64,000 nucleotides of DNA from Oscillospiraceae bacterium (GTDB lineage: Bacteria; Bacillota; Clostridia; Oscillospirales; Oscillospiraceae), in NCBI GenBank assembly GCA_017430455.1, contig JAFRMX010000020.1, forward strand, positions 62,001 through 126,000, read 5' to 3'. Numbering within the stretch: the first letter of the stretch is position 1; each line of letters opens with the position of its first letter. The notes beneath the pieces were generated by a model. The model was not told the DNA's origin and made no database searches. It worked only from the letters and a program-made list of their open reading frames with translations. Positions 8,321-16,563 of the stretch are shown here, piece by piece. The position numbers and the translations under genes are program-made.

Positions 8321-9102
8321 GGATTTTCCCGTGCGAAAAGCAGATTCAGATCGACATCTCCCTTTATCCCTTTGACGCTTCCGTGGGCATCGTATTGCCA
8401 GCACCATACGTCGAAGCCCCTTACGGGGACATCATCGAGATCTGCGAGCCAGAGCAGTGTGTTTTCCAGAAGAGAGGGGTCGGGGGAAAGCTCCGGAGCA
8501 TCGAGGCTGATATAAACTGCTGTTTCATAACCTGCTTTTTCCAGAGCGCCGCAGAATATCCCGGCATACGCCGATGCTTGTTCAGGTTTAGTATTATATG
8601 TTATGGCGTCTTTTCTGAGTCCGCCCTTTTCAGCGGTTATATGTTCCCAATCGAAAACAACGGGAAGCTCAAGCTCGTATTCCTTAAGGACACCGATCAC
8701 ATATTCCGCCTCTTCGGCTGCGGATTCCCCGGAATCAGCCTGCGAAAAGAAATAGACACCTCTCAGAAGCCCGGCAGACTCCGCGCCTTTTATATTCTGT
8801 TCAAAAAAGTCGTCTGTATGAAGGATCCCCTCGAGGTAACCCCTGTATCCCAAACGGATAATAACAAAATCTATGTTGTCCTCCGAAACGGCTTTCCAGT
8901 CTATATCTCCCTGCCATGCGGAGACGTCGATCCCGACAAGAGGCTTTGAATAGGACTTAAATGATACTTCCGCAGACAAGGACGGAGTAGCTGACGGGGA
9001 AGCGTCCGGTGAAGGCATAGCTGCAACAGACGCTGCCTCTCCGCATCCCGAAAGAGACAATATGATTATAAAAAGTGTAATTATGCATAAGAACCTTTTC
9101 AT
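8317..9102 (-). CDS. GH25-family lysozyme-like lipoprotein
   Basis: A protein of 261 residues. The N terminus MKRFLCIITLFIIILSLSGC is a lipoprotein signal with lipobox LSGC, then a Pro/Ser/Ala-rich spacer. The domain begins at LVGIDVSAWQGDIDWKAV and continues with FVIIRLGYRGY, GVYFFSQA and LPVVFDWEHI: the Asp and Glu-bearing strands of GH25 muramidases. It would cleave or bind peptidoglycan while anchored to the outer face of the membrane. The ATG at 9102 is chosen because upstream in-frame codons fall inside the terminator at 9121-9151. The ribosome site is weak. The gene ends 46 bases before tRNA-Ser and its stop overlaps that promoter. Confidence 0.9.
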   Translation of the reverse strand: MKRFLCIITLFIIILSLSGCGEAASVAAMPSPDASPSATPSLSAEVSFKSYSKPLVGIDVSAWQGDIDWKAVSEDNIDFVIIRLGYRGYLEGILHTDDFFEQNIKGAESAGLLRGVYFFSQADSGESAAEEAEYVIGVLKEYELELPVVFDWEHITAEKGGLRKDAITYNTKPEQASAYAGIFCGALEKAGYETAVYISLDAPELSPDPSLLENTLLWLADLDDVPVRGFDVWCWQYDAHGSVKGIKGDVDLNLLFARENP

Positions 9103-9120
9103 ATGCGGAATTATATAATA

Positions 9121-9151
9121 AAAAAGGCTTCCGCGCAACGGAAGCCTTTTT
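9121..9151. terminator. Terminator after asd
   Basis: AAAAAGGCTTCCG (9121-9133) and CGGAAGCCTTTTT (9139-9151) form a perfect 13-bp stem with loop CGCAA and T-runs on both sides. It separates the hom-lysC-asd operon from the GH25 gene on the - strand. Confidence 0.93.
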
Positions 9152-9175
9152 CGGCAGCATCAGCCGGTTCTCAGA

Positions 9176-10186
9176 TTATGCGATCACGAGCTCAGCGATC
9201 TGAATGCAGTTCGTGGCAGCACCTTTTCTGACCTGATCCCCGCAGCACCAGATATTGAGACCTTTTTCGCAGGTAAGATCTTCTCTGACCCTTCCTACAA
9301 ATACAAGATCCTGATCCGTAGTAGAGAGCGGCATCGGATAGATCCTGTTGGGCAGATCGTCAACAAGTCTTGCTCCGGGCGCCTTTGCTATAGAGGCTTT
9401 GGCGTCTTCGACGGATATTTTCTCTTTGGTCCTGACAACTATGCTCACTGAGTGGCTTCTTATGACCGGTACTCTTACGCAGGTGCAGCTGACTTTGAGC
9501 TCCGGCAGGTGCATGATGCGTCTGCCTTCGTTCTGCATCTTCATCTCTTCGGACGTATAACCCGCATACTGTTCATCGCCTATCTGGGGAATGACGTTGT
9601 ATGCGATCTGGTACTGGAATACTTTGGGTTCATAGCTTTCACCCTTAAGACCGGCTTCGACCTCGGCCATGAGCTCCTTCGGGCCTGCCGCTCCGGCGCC
9701 TGAAGTGGCCTGGTATGAGGAGGCAACTATCGCCTCGATCGGGCTCAAGGCATTGAGCGCGTTGATTGCCACGAGTGAGATGGTGGTCGTGCAGTTCGGA
9801 TTTGCAATTATACCTTTATGCCATTTTACGTCCTCCGGGTTGATCTCGGGAACTACCAGAGGAACATCCTCTTTGAGTCTGAAGGCGCTGGAGTTGTCGA
9901 CAAAAACAGCTCCGGATCTCACTATCGCAGGCGCGAATCTTTCAGCAATATCATTTTCTGCAGCTCCGAGAACAATATCCAGACCTTCGAAGGCGTCGTC
10001 TGCCGCTTCAACAAATTTGAATTTTTCTTCGTTGAAATCCAGCTCTTTTCCGGCGCTTCTGGCGCTGGCTATAGGCCTGAGTTCTGCTATCGGGAAATTG
10101 CGCTCTTTCAGGATCTTTATCATCTCCTGACCGACAGCTCCGCTGGCCCCGAGTATGCCTACATTGTATTTTTCTTTTCTTATCAT
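9176..10186 (-). CDS. asd: Aspartate-semialdehyde dehydrogenase
   Basis: A protein of 336 residues, usual length. It reduces aspartyl phosphate to aspartate semialdehyde with NADPH, the second step toward lysine, threonine and methionine. It shows the NADP-binding GILGASGAVGQEMI at the N terminus and the catalytic Cys in IANPNCTTTI near residue 129. The start ATG overlaps the lysC stop by four bases, so the two are translationally coupled. It is the last gene of hom-lysC-asd, with a strong terminator after it. Confidence 0.97.
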   Translation of the reverse strand: MIRKEKYNVGILGASGAVGQEMIKILKERNFPIAELRPIASARSAGKELDFNEEKFKFVEAADDAFEGLDIVLGAAENDIAERFAPAIVRSGAVFVDNSSAFRLKEDVPLVVPEINPEDVKWHKGIIANPNCTTTISLVAINALNALSPIEAIVASSYQATSGAGAAGPKELMAEVEAGLKGESYEPKVFQYQIAYNVIPQIGDEQYAGYTSEEMKMQNEGRRIMHLPELKVSCTCVRVPVIRSHSVSIVVRTKEKISVEDAKASIAKAPGARLVDDLPNRIYPMPLSTTDQDLVFVGRVREDLTCEKGLNIWCCGDQVRKGAATNCIQIAELVIA

Positions 10187-11514
10187 GATATTTTCTCCTT
10201 GATGAATGTATTGTAAAGGATTCTGACAGCCTGCTCGAAGTCTTTTTCCTCAACACCGACTATAATGTCGAGTTCTTCGGGCCCCTGGGTTATCATACGT
10301 ATATTGACTCCGTTTTCACCGAGAGTGGCAAAGATCTTGCCTGAAGTGCCCGGCTTGTAGACCATTTTCCGGCCGACCGCAGCAACGATCGCCATGTGTT
10401 CCGTCACTTTTATGTTATCGGGCTTCAGGACTTTCTGAATTTCCGCAAGTATACTGTAAAGGGAGTCTTCAGTTTTGGAAGCCGAGACGACCAGCGAGAC
10501 GATATCTATGCCGGAAGGTATGTACTCCACATTAACATTATGGGCAGCTGTGATCTCAAGTATCTTCAGAAGCGCTTCCGGATCGCTGCTCATTCCGGAT
10601 TTCAAAACTGTGATTACGCTGTAGCCTTTCTTGCCGGCGATTCCGGTTATGAAATTCCCGTCATCCCCATCGTCATCGGAAATTGAATTCAAAATAAGAG
10701 TGCCGGGTTGGGAGGGGGCGTTCGTGTCGCGGATATTCAGAGGTATATTCTTTTCTCTTACCGGCATTACGCTTCCCGCGTGGAGCACCTTCGCGCCCAG
10801 AAAACTCAGCTCGCGAAGTTCCGCGTATGTTATGAGCTTTATCGGTTTGGGATTCGGAACGATAGACGGGTCTGCCATCAGAATGCCTGGCACGTCAGTC
10901 CAGTTTTCATATACATCTGCTTCCAGGGCTGCGGCGGCCAGAGCTCCCGTGACATCGCTTCCGCCGCGGGTCAGAGTTTTGACCTTGCCTCCCGGCATTA
11001 CCCCGAAAAAGCCCGGAGTTACGATCCTTTTGCCTTCTGCAGCGGCATAGAGTGATCCGTAAGATTCTTCCTCGTCGACTGTTCCGTCATATTTGAATTT
11101 GAGCCAGAGCGCCGCGTCGAGAAATTCATAACCGAGAAAATCCGCCATGAGCTTTGCGGAGAGGTATTCTCCTCTGGACGCTATCCATTCTTTGTCGGCT
11201 CCCTTGCCTATACCCGCCCTTATCTCATCAAGGTCCGGGCCTATATCCGTCTGAAGGCCAAGATCGGACCTTATCTCGTTGAAACGGTCTGCTATAAGAT
11301 CGAATATATAATCGAAGCTTACCCCGTATTCCACATGGGCGCTGCAGAGATAGAGCAGATCTGTTACTTTGTGGTCTCCTTTGAAACGTTTTCCGGGAGC
11401 GGATACGACGACGACCTTTCTGTCATTGTCGGCTTCTATTATGCTTTTTACTTTTTTAAACTGCTCTGCGTCCGAAAGAGAGGAGCCGCCGAATTTGCAA
11501 ACCTTTAGTCCCAT
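10183..11514 (-). CDS. lysC: Aspartate kinase
   Basis: A protein of 443 residues. It phosphorylates L-aspartate, the committed step of the pathway. The kinase domain has KVCKFGGSSL at the N terminus, IASRGEYLSAKL near residue 120 and TRGGSDVTGALAAAAL near residue 180. Two C-terminal ACT domains (about 300-365 and 380-440) are the usual amino-acid effector sites. The ATG at 11514 follows GGAGAG and lies one base after the hom stop; an in-frame start four codons earlier would overlap hom. Linkage to hom suggests threonine-directed supply, but the feedback effector cannot be read from sequence. Confidence 0.96.
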   Translation of the reverse strand: MGLKVCKFGGSSLSDAEQFKKVKSIIEADNDRKVVVVSAPGKRFKGDHKVTDLLYLCSAHVEYGVSFDYIFDLIADRFNEIRSDLGLQTDIGPDLDEIRAGIGKGADKEWIASRGEYLSAKLMADFLGYEFLDAALWLKFKYDGTVDEEESYGSLYAAAEGKRIVTPGFFGVMPGGKVKTLTRGGSDVTGALAAAALEADVYENWTDVPGILMADPSIVPNPKPIKLITYAELRELSFLGAKVLHAGSVMPVREKNIPLNIRDTNAPSQPGTLILNSISDDDGDDGNFITGIAGKKGYSVITVLKSGMSSDPEALLKILEITAAHNVNVEYIPSGIDIVSLVVSASKTEDSLYSILAEIQKVLKPDNIKVTEHMAIVAAVGRKMVYKPGTSGKIFATLGENGVNIRMITQGPEELDIIVGVEEKDFEQAVRILYNTFIKEKIS

Positions 11515-11515
11515 C

Positions 11516-12649
11516 TTACTCTCCAATCGCGGCTATGAATATGCTGCCGCCGTCTTTACGGACTTTGGACGCGAATGCATGCATATCCGAAACGGATTCT
11601 TTTCCGGTTATTGCTCCGCTTCCCATTTCTCCGGTGATCTCAAAGGGTATTTCTGCGGAAGTTCTTACATAATAGTTTTGTTTTAATACAGAGTTGTCGA
11701 CAGAGCTCCGGACAGCTTTGTCAGTATAGAAACCTTTTGCGCCATTTGCAATGGAAATGCAGTCTGCCAGTACGTTTGCGCCTGTCGGATCTCCGCCTGC
11801 GCCGAGACCTGTGAAGCTCTGGGTCATAACTCTCTTTGCTTTCAGAGTAATTATATTGTATCCGCCTTCTGTTCCTGCCGTAGCGCTTCCCTTGTCGAAA
11901 AGCATCGGCTCCACACAGGCAGAGATCTTTCCGTCTTTTTTGGAGGCATGGCCTATAAGCTTGCAGACCTTGCCCGCATCACGGAAGGCCTTTATATCTT
12001 CGGAACTGCAGGTCGAGATACCGAAGCAGGGGACATCTTCCTTCGGGATCGAAACGCCGAATGCCACATTTGCAGATATGACAACTTTCCGCATGGCGTC
12101 GAAGCCTTCCACATCCGCAGTCGGGTCAGCTTCGGCATAACCGAGCCGCTGTGCTTCCTTGAGGCTCTCTGCATAATCTGCGCCGGAATTGGTCATAGCG
12201 CTGAGTATGAAATTGGTGGTTCCGTTTAATATGCCTTCAATGGAATCTATCTCATCCAGTTGGGATATTCTCGAGAGGCTTTCAAGCCACGGAATTCCTC
12301 CGCCGGCAGCTGCCGTGCACCTGAACGCAGCTCCTGAGCTTTTCGCCAGATCCAGAAATTCGTCGTAATACTCGCACACGACTGCCTTGTTTGCGGTAAC
12401 GACACTTTTTCCCGCCTTTAAAGCTGCACTTATATACTCGTAAGCAGGATGGAGACCTCCCAGAACTTCAACAACACAGTCTATCTCCGGGTCATTTATT
12501 ATATCGTTTATATCCGGAGTGACCCTGCATTCAAGCCCCGGTCTCTCTCTTCGCGAGAGAAGGGTCTTCACGTTTATGTTTTCCTGTTCGAGTGCAAGCT
12601 TGTAAAAAGCGCCTCCGACAGTTCCGATCCCAAGCAGACCTACATTCAT
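11516..12649 (-). CDS. hom: Homoserine dehydrogenase
   Basis: A protein of 377 residues. It reduces aspartate semialdehyde to homoserine with NAD(P)H. The N terminus MNVGLLGIGTVGGAFYKLAL is a Rossmann dinucleotide motif; GILNGTTNFILSAM near residue 150 and EAQRLGYAEADPTADVEG near residue 177 are the family signatures. It lacks the C-terminal ACT domain of longer Hom proteins, so inhibition through an ACT domain in Hom itself is not expected. The ATG at 12649 follows GGAGGT; upstream in-frame codons run through the leader hairpin. It is the first gene of hom-lysC-asd and divergent from the threonine synthase-homoserine kinase gene. Confidence 0.96.
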   Translation of the reverse strand: MNVGLLGIGTVGGAFYKLALEQENINVKTLLSRRERPGLECRVTPDINDIINDPEIDCVVEVLGGLHPAYEYISAALKAGKSVVTANKAVVCEYYDEFLDLAKSSGAAFRCTAAAGGGIPWLESLSRISQLDEIDSIEGILNGTTNFILSAMTNSGADYAESLKEAQRLGYAEADPTADVEGFDAMRKVVISANVAFGVSIPKEDVPCFGISTCSSEDIKAFRDAGKVCKLIGHASKKDGKISACVEPMLFDKGSATAGTEGGYNIITLKAKRVMTQSFTGLGAGGDPTGANVLADCISIANGAKGFYTDKAVRSSVDNSVLKQNYYVRTSAEIPFEITGEMGSGAITGKESVSDMHAFASKVRKDGGSIFIAAIGE

Positions 12650-12660
12650 TTGATACCTCC

Positions 12661-12681
12661 TTGTCCGTACCACACGGACAA
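12661..12681 (-). promoter_or_regulatory. Inverted repeat in the hom leader, beside the ribosome site
   Basis: TTGTCCGT (12661-12668) and ACGGACAA (12674-12681) form an 8-bp stem with a 5-base loop, ending a base or two before the hom GGAGGT. It could be an operator or an mRNA structure affecting initiation. No regulator is identified. Confidence 0.5.
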
Positions 12682-12700
12682 ATGTTTTTATGATGCGGAT

Positions 12701-12729
12701 AGCATAGCACAGCACAGATCCAAAATCAA
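12701..12729 (-). promoter_or_regulatory. Probable promoter of hom-lysC-asd
   Basis: On the - strand TTGATT (12729-12724), 17 bases, then TATGCT (12706-12701). It is about 50 bases upstream of the hom start, with the leader hairpin lying between. Confidence 0.55.
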
Positions 12730-12773
12730 CTGAAAATACAGAGGATAATAATATTTCGTCGATTTTAATAATA

Positions 12774-12802
12774 TTGCATTCCGCTTACGGATATGGTATT
12801 AT
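12774..12802 (+). promoter_or_regulatory. Promoter of the fused threonine synthase-homoserine kinase gene
   Basis: TTGCAT (12774-12779), 17 bases, TATTAT (12797-12802), 40 bases before the ATG at 12843. The TTG of the -35 box is also the upstream limit of the open frame, which argues against that codon as a start. Confidence 0.75.
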
Positions 12803-12842
12803 ACAGTTTAAACAGACTTATGTAAACGAGATTATTTTTGAC

Positions 12843-15260
12843 ATGATCTACAACAGCACCAGAGACAAAAATTTAACCGCGGACGGGCTTCAGGCCGTTC
12901 TGGAAGGTATCGCGCCGGACGGAGGTCTGTATATTCCTTCGGACTTAACCGAGGGCCGCTTCGACTGGCAGGAGTGCCTTCAGAAGGATTTCACCGGTAT
13001 GGCTGAAATGATCTTGAGGCATTTCTTCCCTGAATACGGTGACGCGCTGGGGGAGATGGTCAGAAAGGCATACGGCGGGAAATTTGATTCTCCGGATATA
13101 ACGCCCCTGGTAACAGTCGGGGACGATTACTGTCTCGAGCTTTTCAGAGGTCCTACGTCCGCGTTCAAAGATATAGCCCTCAGCATGCTGCCGGAGCTCA
13201 TAACGAACGCGCGTGCCATAAAAGGAATAGAAGGAGATCTGACGATCCTCACAGCGACCTCCGGAGATACCGGCAAAGCGGCGCTTGAGGGCTTCAAGGA
13301 TATTGAAAGCACAAAGATCCTGGTATTTTATCCGGAAGAGGGAGTTTCACGTGTCCAGAAGGCGCAGATGCAGAGCCAGGAAGGTTCCAATGTCAGGGTT
13401 TGCGCGGTAAAAGGGAACTTTGACGACTGCCAGAAGGGGGTCAAAGAGGCATTCGCTCAGCTTAAGAGCATGCCCGGTCTGGAGCTTTCTTCTGCAAACT
13501 CAATAAATATAGGGCGCCTCATTCCGCAGATAACCTATTATTTCTCTGCCTATTCGCAGCTTCTTAAGCTTTGCCGCATACAGATAGGCGAGAGAGCGGA
13601 TTTTGTAGTCCCGACAGGCAATTTCGGAGATATTCTTGCCGGATATCTTGCGAAGCTGCTCGGGCTTCCGGTCGGAAAGCTCATCATAGCGTCAAATGCC
13701 AATGACGTGTTGACGGATTTCATCTATACCGGTATTTACGATACAAACAGAGAATTTCATAAAACGGCAAGCCCTTCCATGGATATACTTGTATCCAGCA
13801 ATCTCGAACGCCTGCTGTATCTTGAGTCAGACGGAGATACGGACTTTGTCTCCTCCTGCATGGAAAAACTTGCAGATAAAGGCTCATATGATATCAGAAA
13901 GACTAAGCGCGGGCGGGATCTGGATCTGAAAAAGGATTTTTCAGCCTATTCGTGCGACGACAAAGAGACAGCTTTTGTAATAAACAGGATCTGGAAGGAA
14001 AACAGATATCTTTGCGATCCGCATACTGCAGTTGCCTTCGCGGCAGCTGAGGCCTACAAAGAGGAACGCGGCATAAGCACTGATCCTGTTGTTGTCCTTT
14101 CAACGGCTTCTCCTTTCAAATTCCCGGAGTTTGTACTGAAAGCGCTTGGAGAAGAAGATATTTCAAGGGACCCGCTGAGAGAACTGAGCAATATCACCGG
14201 AATAAAGATCCCTCAAAATCTTAAGGGCATTTTAAACCGGGTCCCGAGATTCAGGGATACAACAGAAAGTGACGGTATTTCTGATTATGTTTTGAAGTTC
14301 GCCCTTCCCGGCCTGTATGAGACAAAAAAAGAGAGCATAAAAGAAAAGGTCAGAAATACCGCAGTTGTAAGCTCTGTTTCAGTACCGAAGAAAAAGGGCA
14401 TAGCCAGAGTCCCCGCGTCGTCCGCGAACCTCGGCCCGGGCTTTGACACCTTCGGTATAGCCTGGCAGATCTATGATGAAATAGAATTCGTTCCGGGGGC
14501 AAAGGAACTCAGAATAACCGGGACGGATGAAAGATACTGCAACGAAAACAACCTGGCTTTCAAAGCATATTCGGAAACCCTGAAATATGCGGGGCGTAAA
14601 ACGGAGCCGGTCGAGATCACTTTTCTGAAGACGGAAATACCGATCTGCAGGGGTCTCGGGTCCTCTTCCGCGCTGATAGTCGCGGGAGTCGGGGCAGCCA
14701 ACGGACTGCATGATCTGGGCCTTTCGAAAATGCAGATGCTTGAGATAGCTGCCCGTGTCGAAGGACACCCTGACAATGTCGCACCTGCTCTGTTTGGAGG
14801 CCTCACATGCAGTATGATGGAAGGGAAAAAACCTCTCACTGCTTTTTATAATGTAGATACCTCCTGGCAGTTTACTTTGCTTATTCCGGATTTTGAGCTC
14901 TCTACGGCCAAAGCCAGAAAAGCACTGCCGAAAGAGGTCCCGCTCAAAGACGGAGTATTCAATGTCTCGCATGCGGTGCTTACCCTGAAAGCTCTTGAAA
15001 CGGGAAACCGTGAGCTTTTAAAAGCTGCGATGCAGGACAGATTCCATCAGAATTTCCGCATTCCTCTAATACCGGGTTATGAGGAACTGAGAGAAGCGGC
15101 ATTAAAGTGCGGTGCGGACGCGTTCTGCATATCCGGCGCCGGCCCGACGCTTCTCTGTATCTCGAAGGATCCGGATATGGACAAAAAGCTTGAAAATGAG
15201 ATCAAAAACAAATATCCCGGTTGGGAAATAAAGCAGGTCCTGCCTGCGTTTGCTAAATAG
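12843..15260 (+). CDS. thrCB: Fused threonine synthase - homoserine kinase (ThrC-ThrB)
   Basis: A single 805-residue protein carrying two consecutive enzymes. Residues 1 to about 490 are threonine synthase: the N terminus IYNSTRDKNLTADGLQAV, the PLP lysine in GPTSAFKDIALS near residue 105, and TATSGDTGKAAL near 140. Residues from about 515 are a GHMP kinase of the homoserine kinase type: VPASSANLGPGFDTFG, the ATP loop PICRGLGSSSALIVAG near 600, and SGAGPTLLCIS near 765. Each half is close to normal length, joined by a basic linker around 490-515. The kinase makes O-phosphohomoserine and the synthase converts it to threonine, so the fusion joins the last two steps. The start at 12843 gives the canonical ThrC N terminus and lies 40 bases after a good promoter. 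Confidence 0.94.
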   Translation: MIYNSTRDKNLTADGLQAVLEGIAPDGGLYIPSDLTEGRFDWQECLQKDFTGMAEMILRHFFPEYGDALGEMVRKAYGGKFDSPDITPLVTVGDDYCLELFRGPTSAFKDIALSMLPELITNARAIKGIEGDLTILTATSGDTGKAALEGFKDIESTKILVFYPEEGVSRVQKAQMQSQEGSNVRVCAVKGNFDDCQKGVKEAFAQLKSMPGLELSSANSINIGRLIPQITYYFSAYSQLLKLCRIQIGERADFVVPTGNFGDILAGYLAKLLGLPVGKLIIASNANDVLTDFIYTGIYDTNREFHKTASPSMDILVSSNLERLLYLESDGDTDFVSSCMEKLADKGSYDIRKTKRGRDLDLKKDFSAYSCDDKETAFVINRIWKENRYLCDPHTAVAFAAAEAYKEERGISTDPVVVLSTASPFKFPEFVLKALGEEDISRDPLRELSNITGIKIPQNLKGILNRVPRFRDTTESDGISDYVLKFALPGLYETKKESIKEKVRNTAVVSSVSVPKKKGIARVPASSANLGPGFDTFGIAWQIYDEIEFVPGAKELRITGTDERYCNENNLAFKAYSETLKYAGRKTEPVEITFLKTEIPICRGLGSSSALIVAGVGAANGLHDLGLSKMQMLEIAARVEGHPDNVAPALFGGLTCSMMEGKKPLTAFYNVDTSWQFTLLIPDFELSTAKARKALPKEVPLKDGVFNVSHAVLTLKALETGNRELLKAAMQDRFHQNFRIPLIPGYEELREAALKCGADAFCISGAGPTLLCISKDPDMDKKLENEIKNKYPGWEIKQVLPAFAK

Positions 15261-15277
15261 ATTCGGGGGAAAAAAGA

Positions 15278-16414
15278 ATGAAAAAGTTTATTGCGGTCCT
15301 GATGCTCGTATCGCTTATTGCTGTCTTCTTTGCGGGGACTGTTGCCTTCGGGGAGAGCGCGCAGCAGCAGTTTGTTGTCGACAAGTTCAACGCTTTCGGC
15401 ACGGTCGGCGAGAGCGAGCTTCAGAGGCTCAACACGCTCGCGAACGAGATATACAGAAAATACGATTACGCCATATATTATATAGTAACGGACAATCTCA
15501 CGGGCCTTACGAACCAGGAATATGCAAAGCTCTGGTTTATGGAAAACTCCCCGTGCGAGGATGGCGTCGTGTTCGTAGACTATGTCTACAAAGACTACGC
15601 ATACGAGATGTATTACGCCGGAAGCGCGATCTCGACGATAAAGCCTGAATACGAGACCATACGCAAGGCCTATTATGACGCCGATACATATCCCATAGGT
15701 TGCGAGGAGATCTTAAAGGCAGTCTCCGCAATATTGGATAAGACTCCGGCGGAGAAGCTTCACGCGGAGCCTACAGCCGAGGAGAAGAAAGCGGCGGAAG
15801 AAGAGGTCGCCGGAAATTCCTCTCCTTCAGGCAGAGCGGTCGACAAAGCGGGGCTTTTGAAGGCCTCGGAGCTCAAATCGCTCAATGAGAAACTTGACGC
15901 TCTGAGCGATTCCTGCGACAACGACATTACCGTTGTAACTGACAGAGCCCTTGAAGGAATCACGGCCACCGAATATGCTGCAAGACATTTCGTTCTGAAC
16001 GGCTACGGCAGAGGCAGTAATCACAGCGGCGTCATGCTCCTTTATTTGAGCGACAGCAAGGAGTGGTATATAATTCCTCTCGGCGACGCCAAGGCTGCCT
16101 TTACCGACGCGGGGCTCGAGTTTATAAACGGAGAACTGGAATTCGAGATGCTGATGGGCAAATATCCGGACGCCTTTGTGCGTTTCGGGGATCTCGCGAA
16201 TGATTTTCTCCTCAAAGCAAAGGACGGGAAGCCCTATGATACTGGCGATCTTCCGGAATCCACAGCCCAACAGGTGGTCAACAATCCGAATGAAATTACC
16301 GAAAGAAACGGGAATTTCCGCCAGGTCCTGAAATGGATAGTCATAGCGGTCCTTATCGTCGCCGCGGGCTTCGCGATCTGGTATCTCGTCAAGCTGATAC
16401 GGGAACAGGAATGA
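15278..16414 (+). CDS. Membrane-anchored protein with two TPM domains
   Basis: A protein of 378 residues. A signal peptide (residues 1-25, MKKFIAVLMLVSLIAVFFAG) precedes two similar modules, about 33-165 and 190-320. Each begins with D-x-F-(N/x)-G or D-K-A-G-L-L, followed by LNxLxxEI, a Y/D-I-x-x-V-T-D strand and a GVxxxxY/L strand, as in TPM domains. An Ala/Glu-rich linker joins them. A single membrane helix (about 346-368) near the C terminus leaves a short basic tail, so the TPM modules face outside. TPM proteins are linked to envelope or photosystem repair; a specific role here is unknown. The next hairpin at 16460-16497 ends the transcript. Confidence 0.72.
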   Translation: MKKFIAVLMLVSLIAVFFAGTVAFGESAQQQFVVDKFNAFGTVGESELQRLNTLANEIYRKYDYAIYYIVTDNLTGLTNQEYAKLWFMENSPCEDGVVFVDYVYKDYAYEMYYAGSAISTIKPEYETIRKAYYDADTYPIGCEEILKAVSAILDKTPAEKLHAEPTAEEKKAAEEEVAGNSSPSGRAVDKAGLLKASELKSLNEKLDALSDSCDNDITVVTDRALEGITATEYAARHFVLNGYGRGSNHSGVMLLYLSDSKEWYIIPLGDAKAAFTDAGLEFINGELEFEMLMGKYPDAFVRFGDLANDFLLKAKDGKPYDTGDLPESTAQQVVNNPNEITERNGNFRQVLKWIVIAVLIVAAGFAIWYLVKLIREQE

Positions 16415-16459
16415 CAAAAGTAAAACAATAACCCCTTTAAAAATTACAAACAAATTACA

Positions 16460-16497
16460 AAAAATTTGCAAAAGGGTATTGCCTTTTGCAAATTTTT
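16460..16497 (+). terminator. Terminator after the TPM-domain gene
   Basis: AAAAATTTGCAAAAGG (16460-16475) and CCTTTTGCAAATTTTT (16482-16497) form a perfect 16-bp stem with loop GTATTG and a T-run. Confidence 0.88.
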
Positions 16498-16563
16498 GTA
16501 GTAGTATGTAACCACTTTTAAAGCGTCTTGCTATATTCAACGCCCTTTTTGGAGGTAAAGCCA

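Noticed and set aside
7976..8515. Open frames over the tRNA-Ser region (e.g. MAEKEGFEPSNGF-type peptides)
   Set aside because: They are read through tRNA tails and terminators; no ribosome sites, and the sequence is explained by RNA structures.
8317..9138. Start of the GH25 gene at 9138
   Set aside because: That codon falls in the loop of the terminator at 9121-9151; the signal peptide begins at 9102.
15250..15648. Frame overlapping the TPM-domain gene (+1)
   Set aside because: Arg/Cys-rich shadow with no ribosome site; the TPM frame has a signal peptide and domains.
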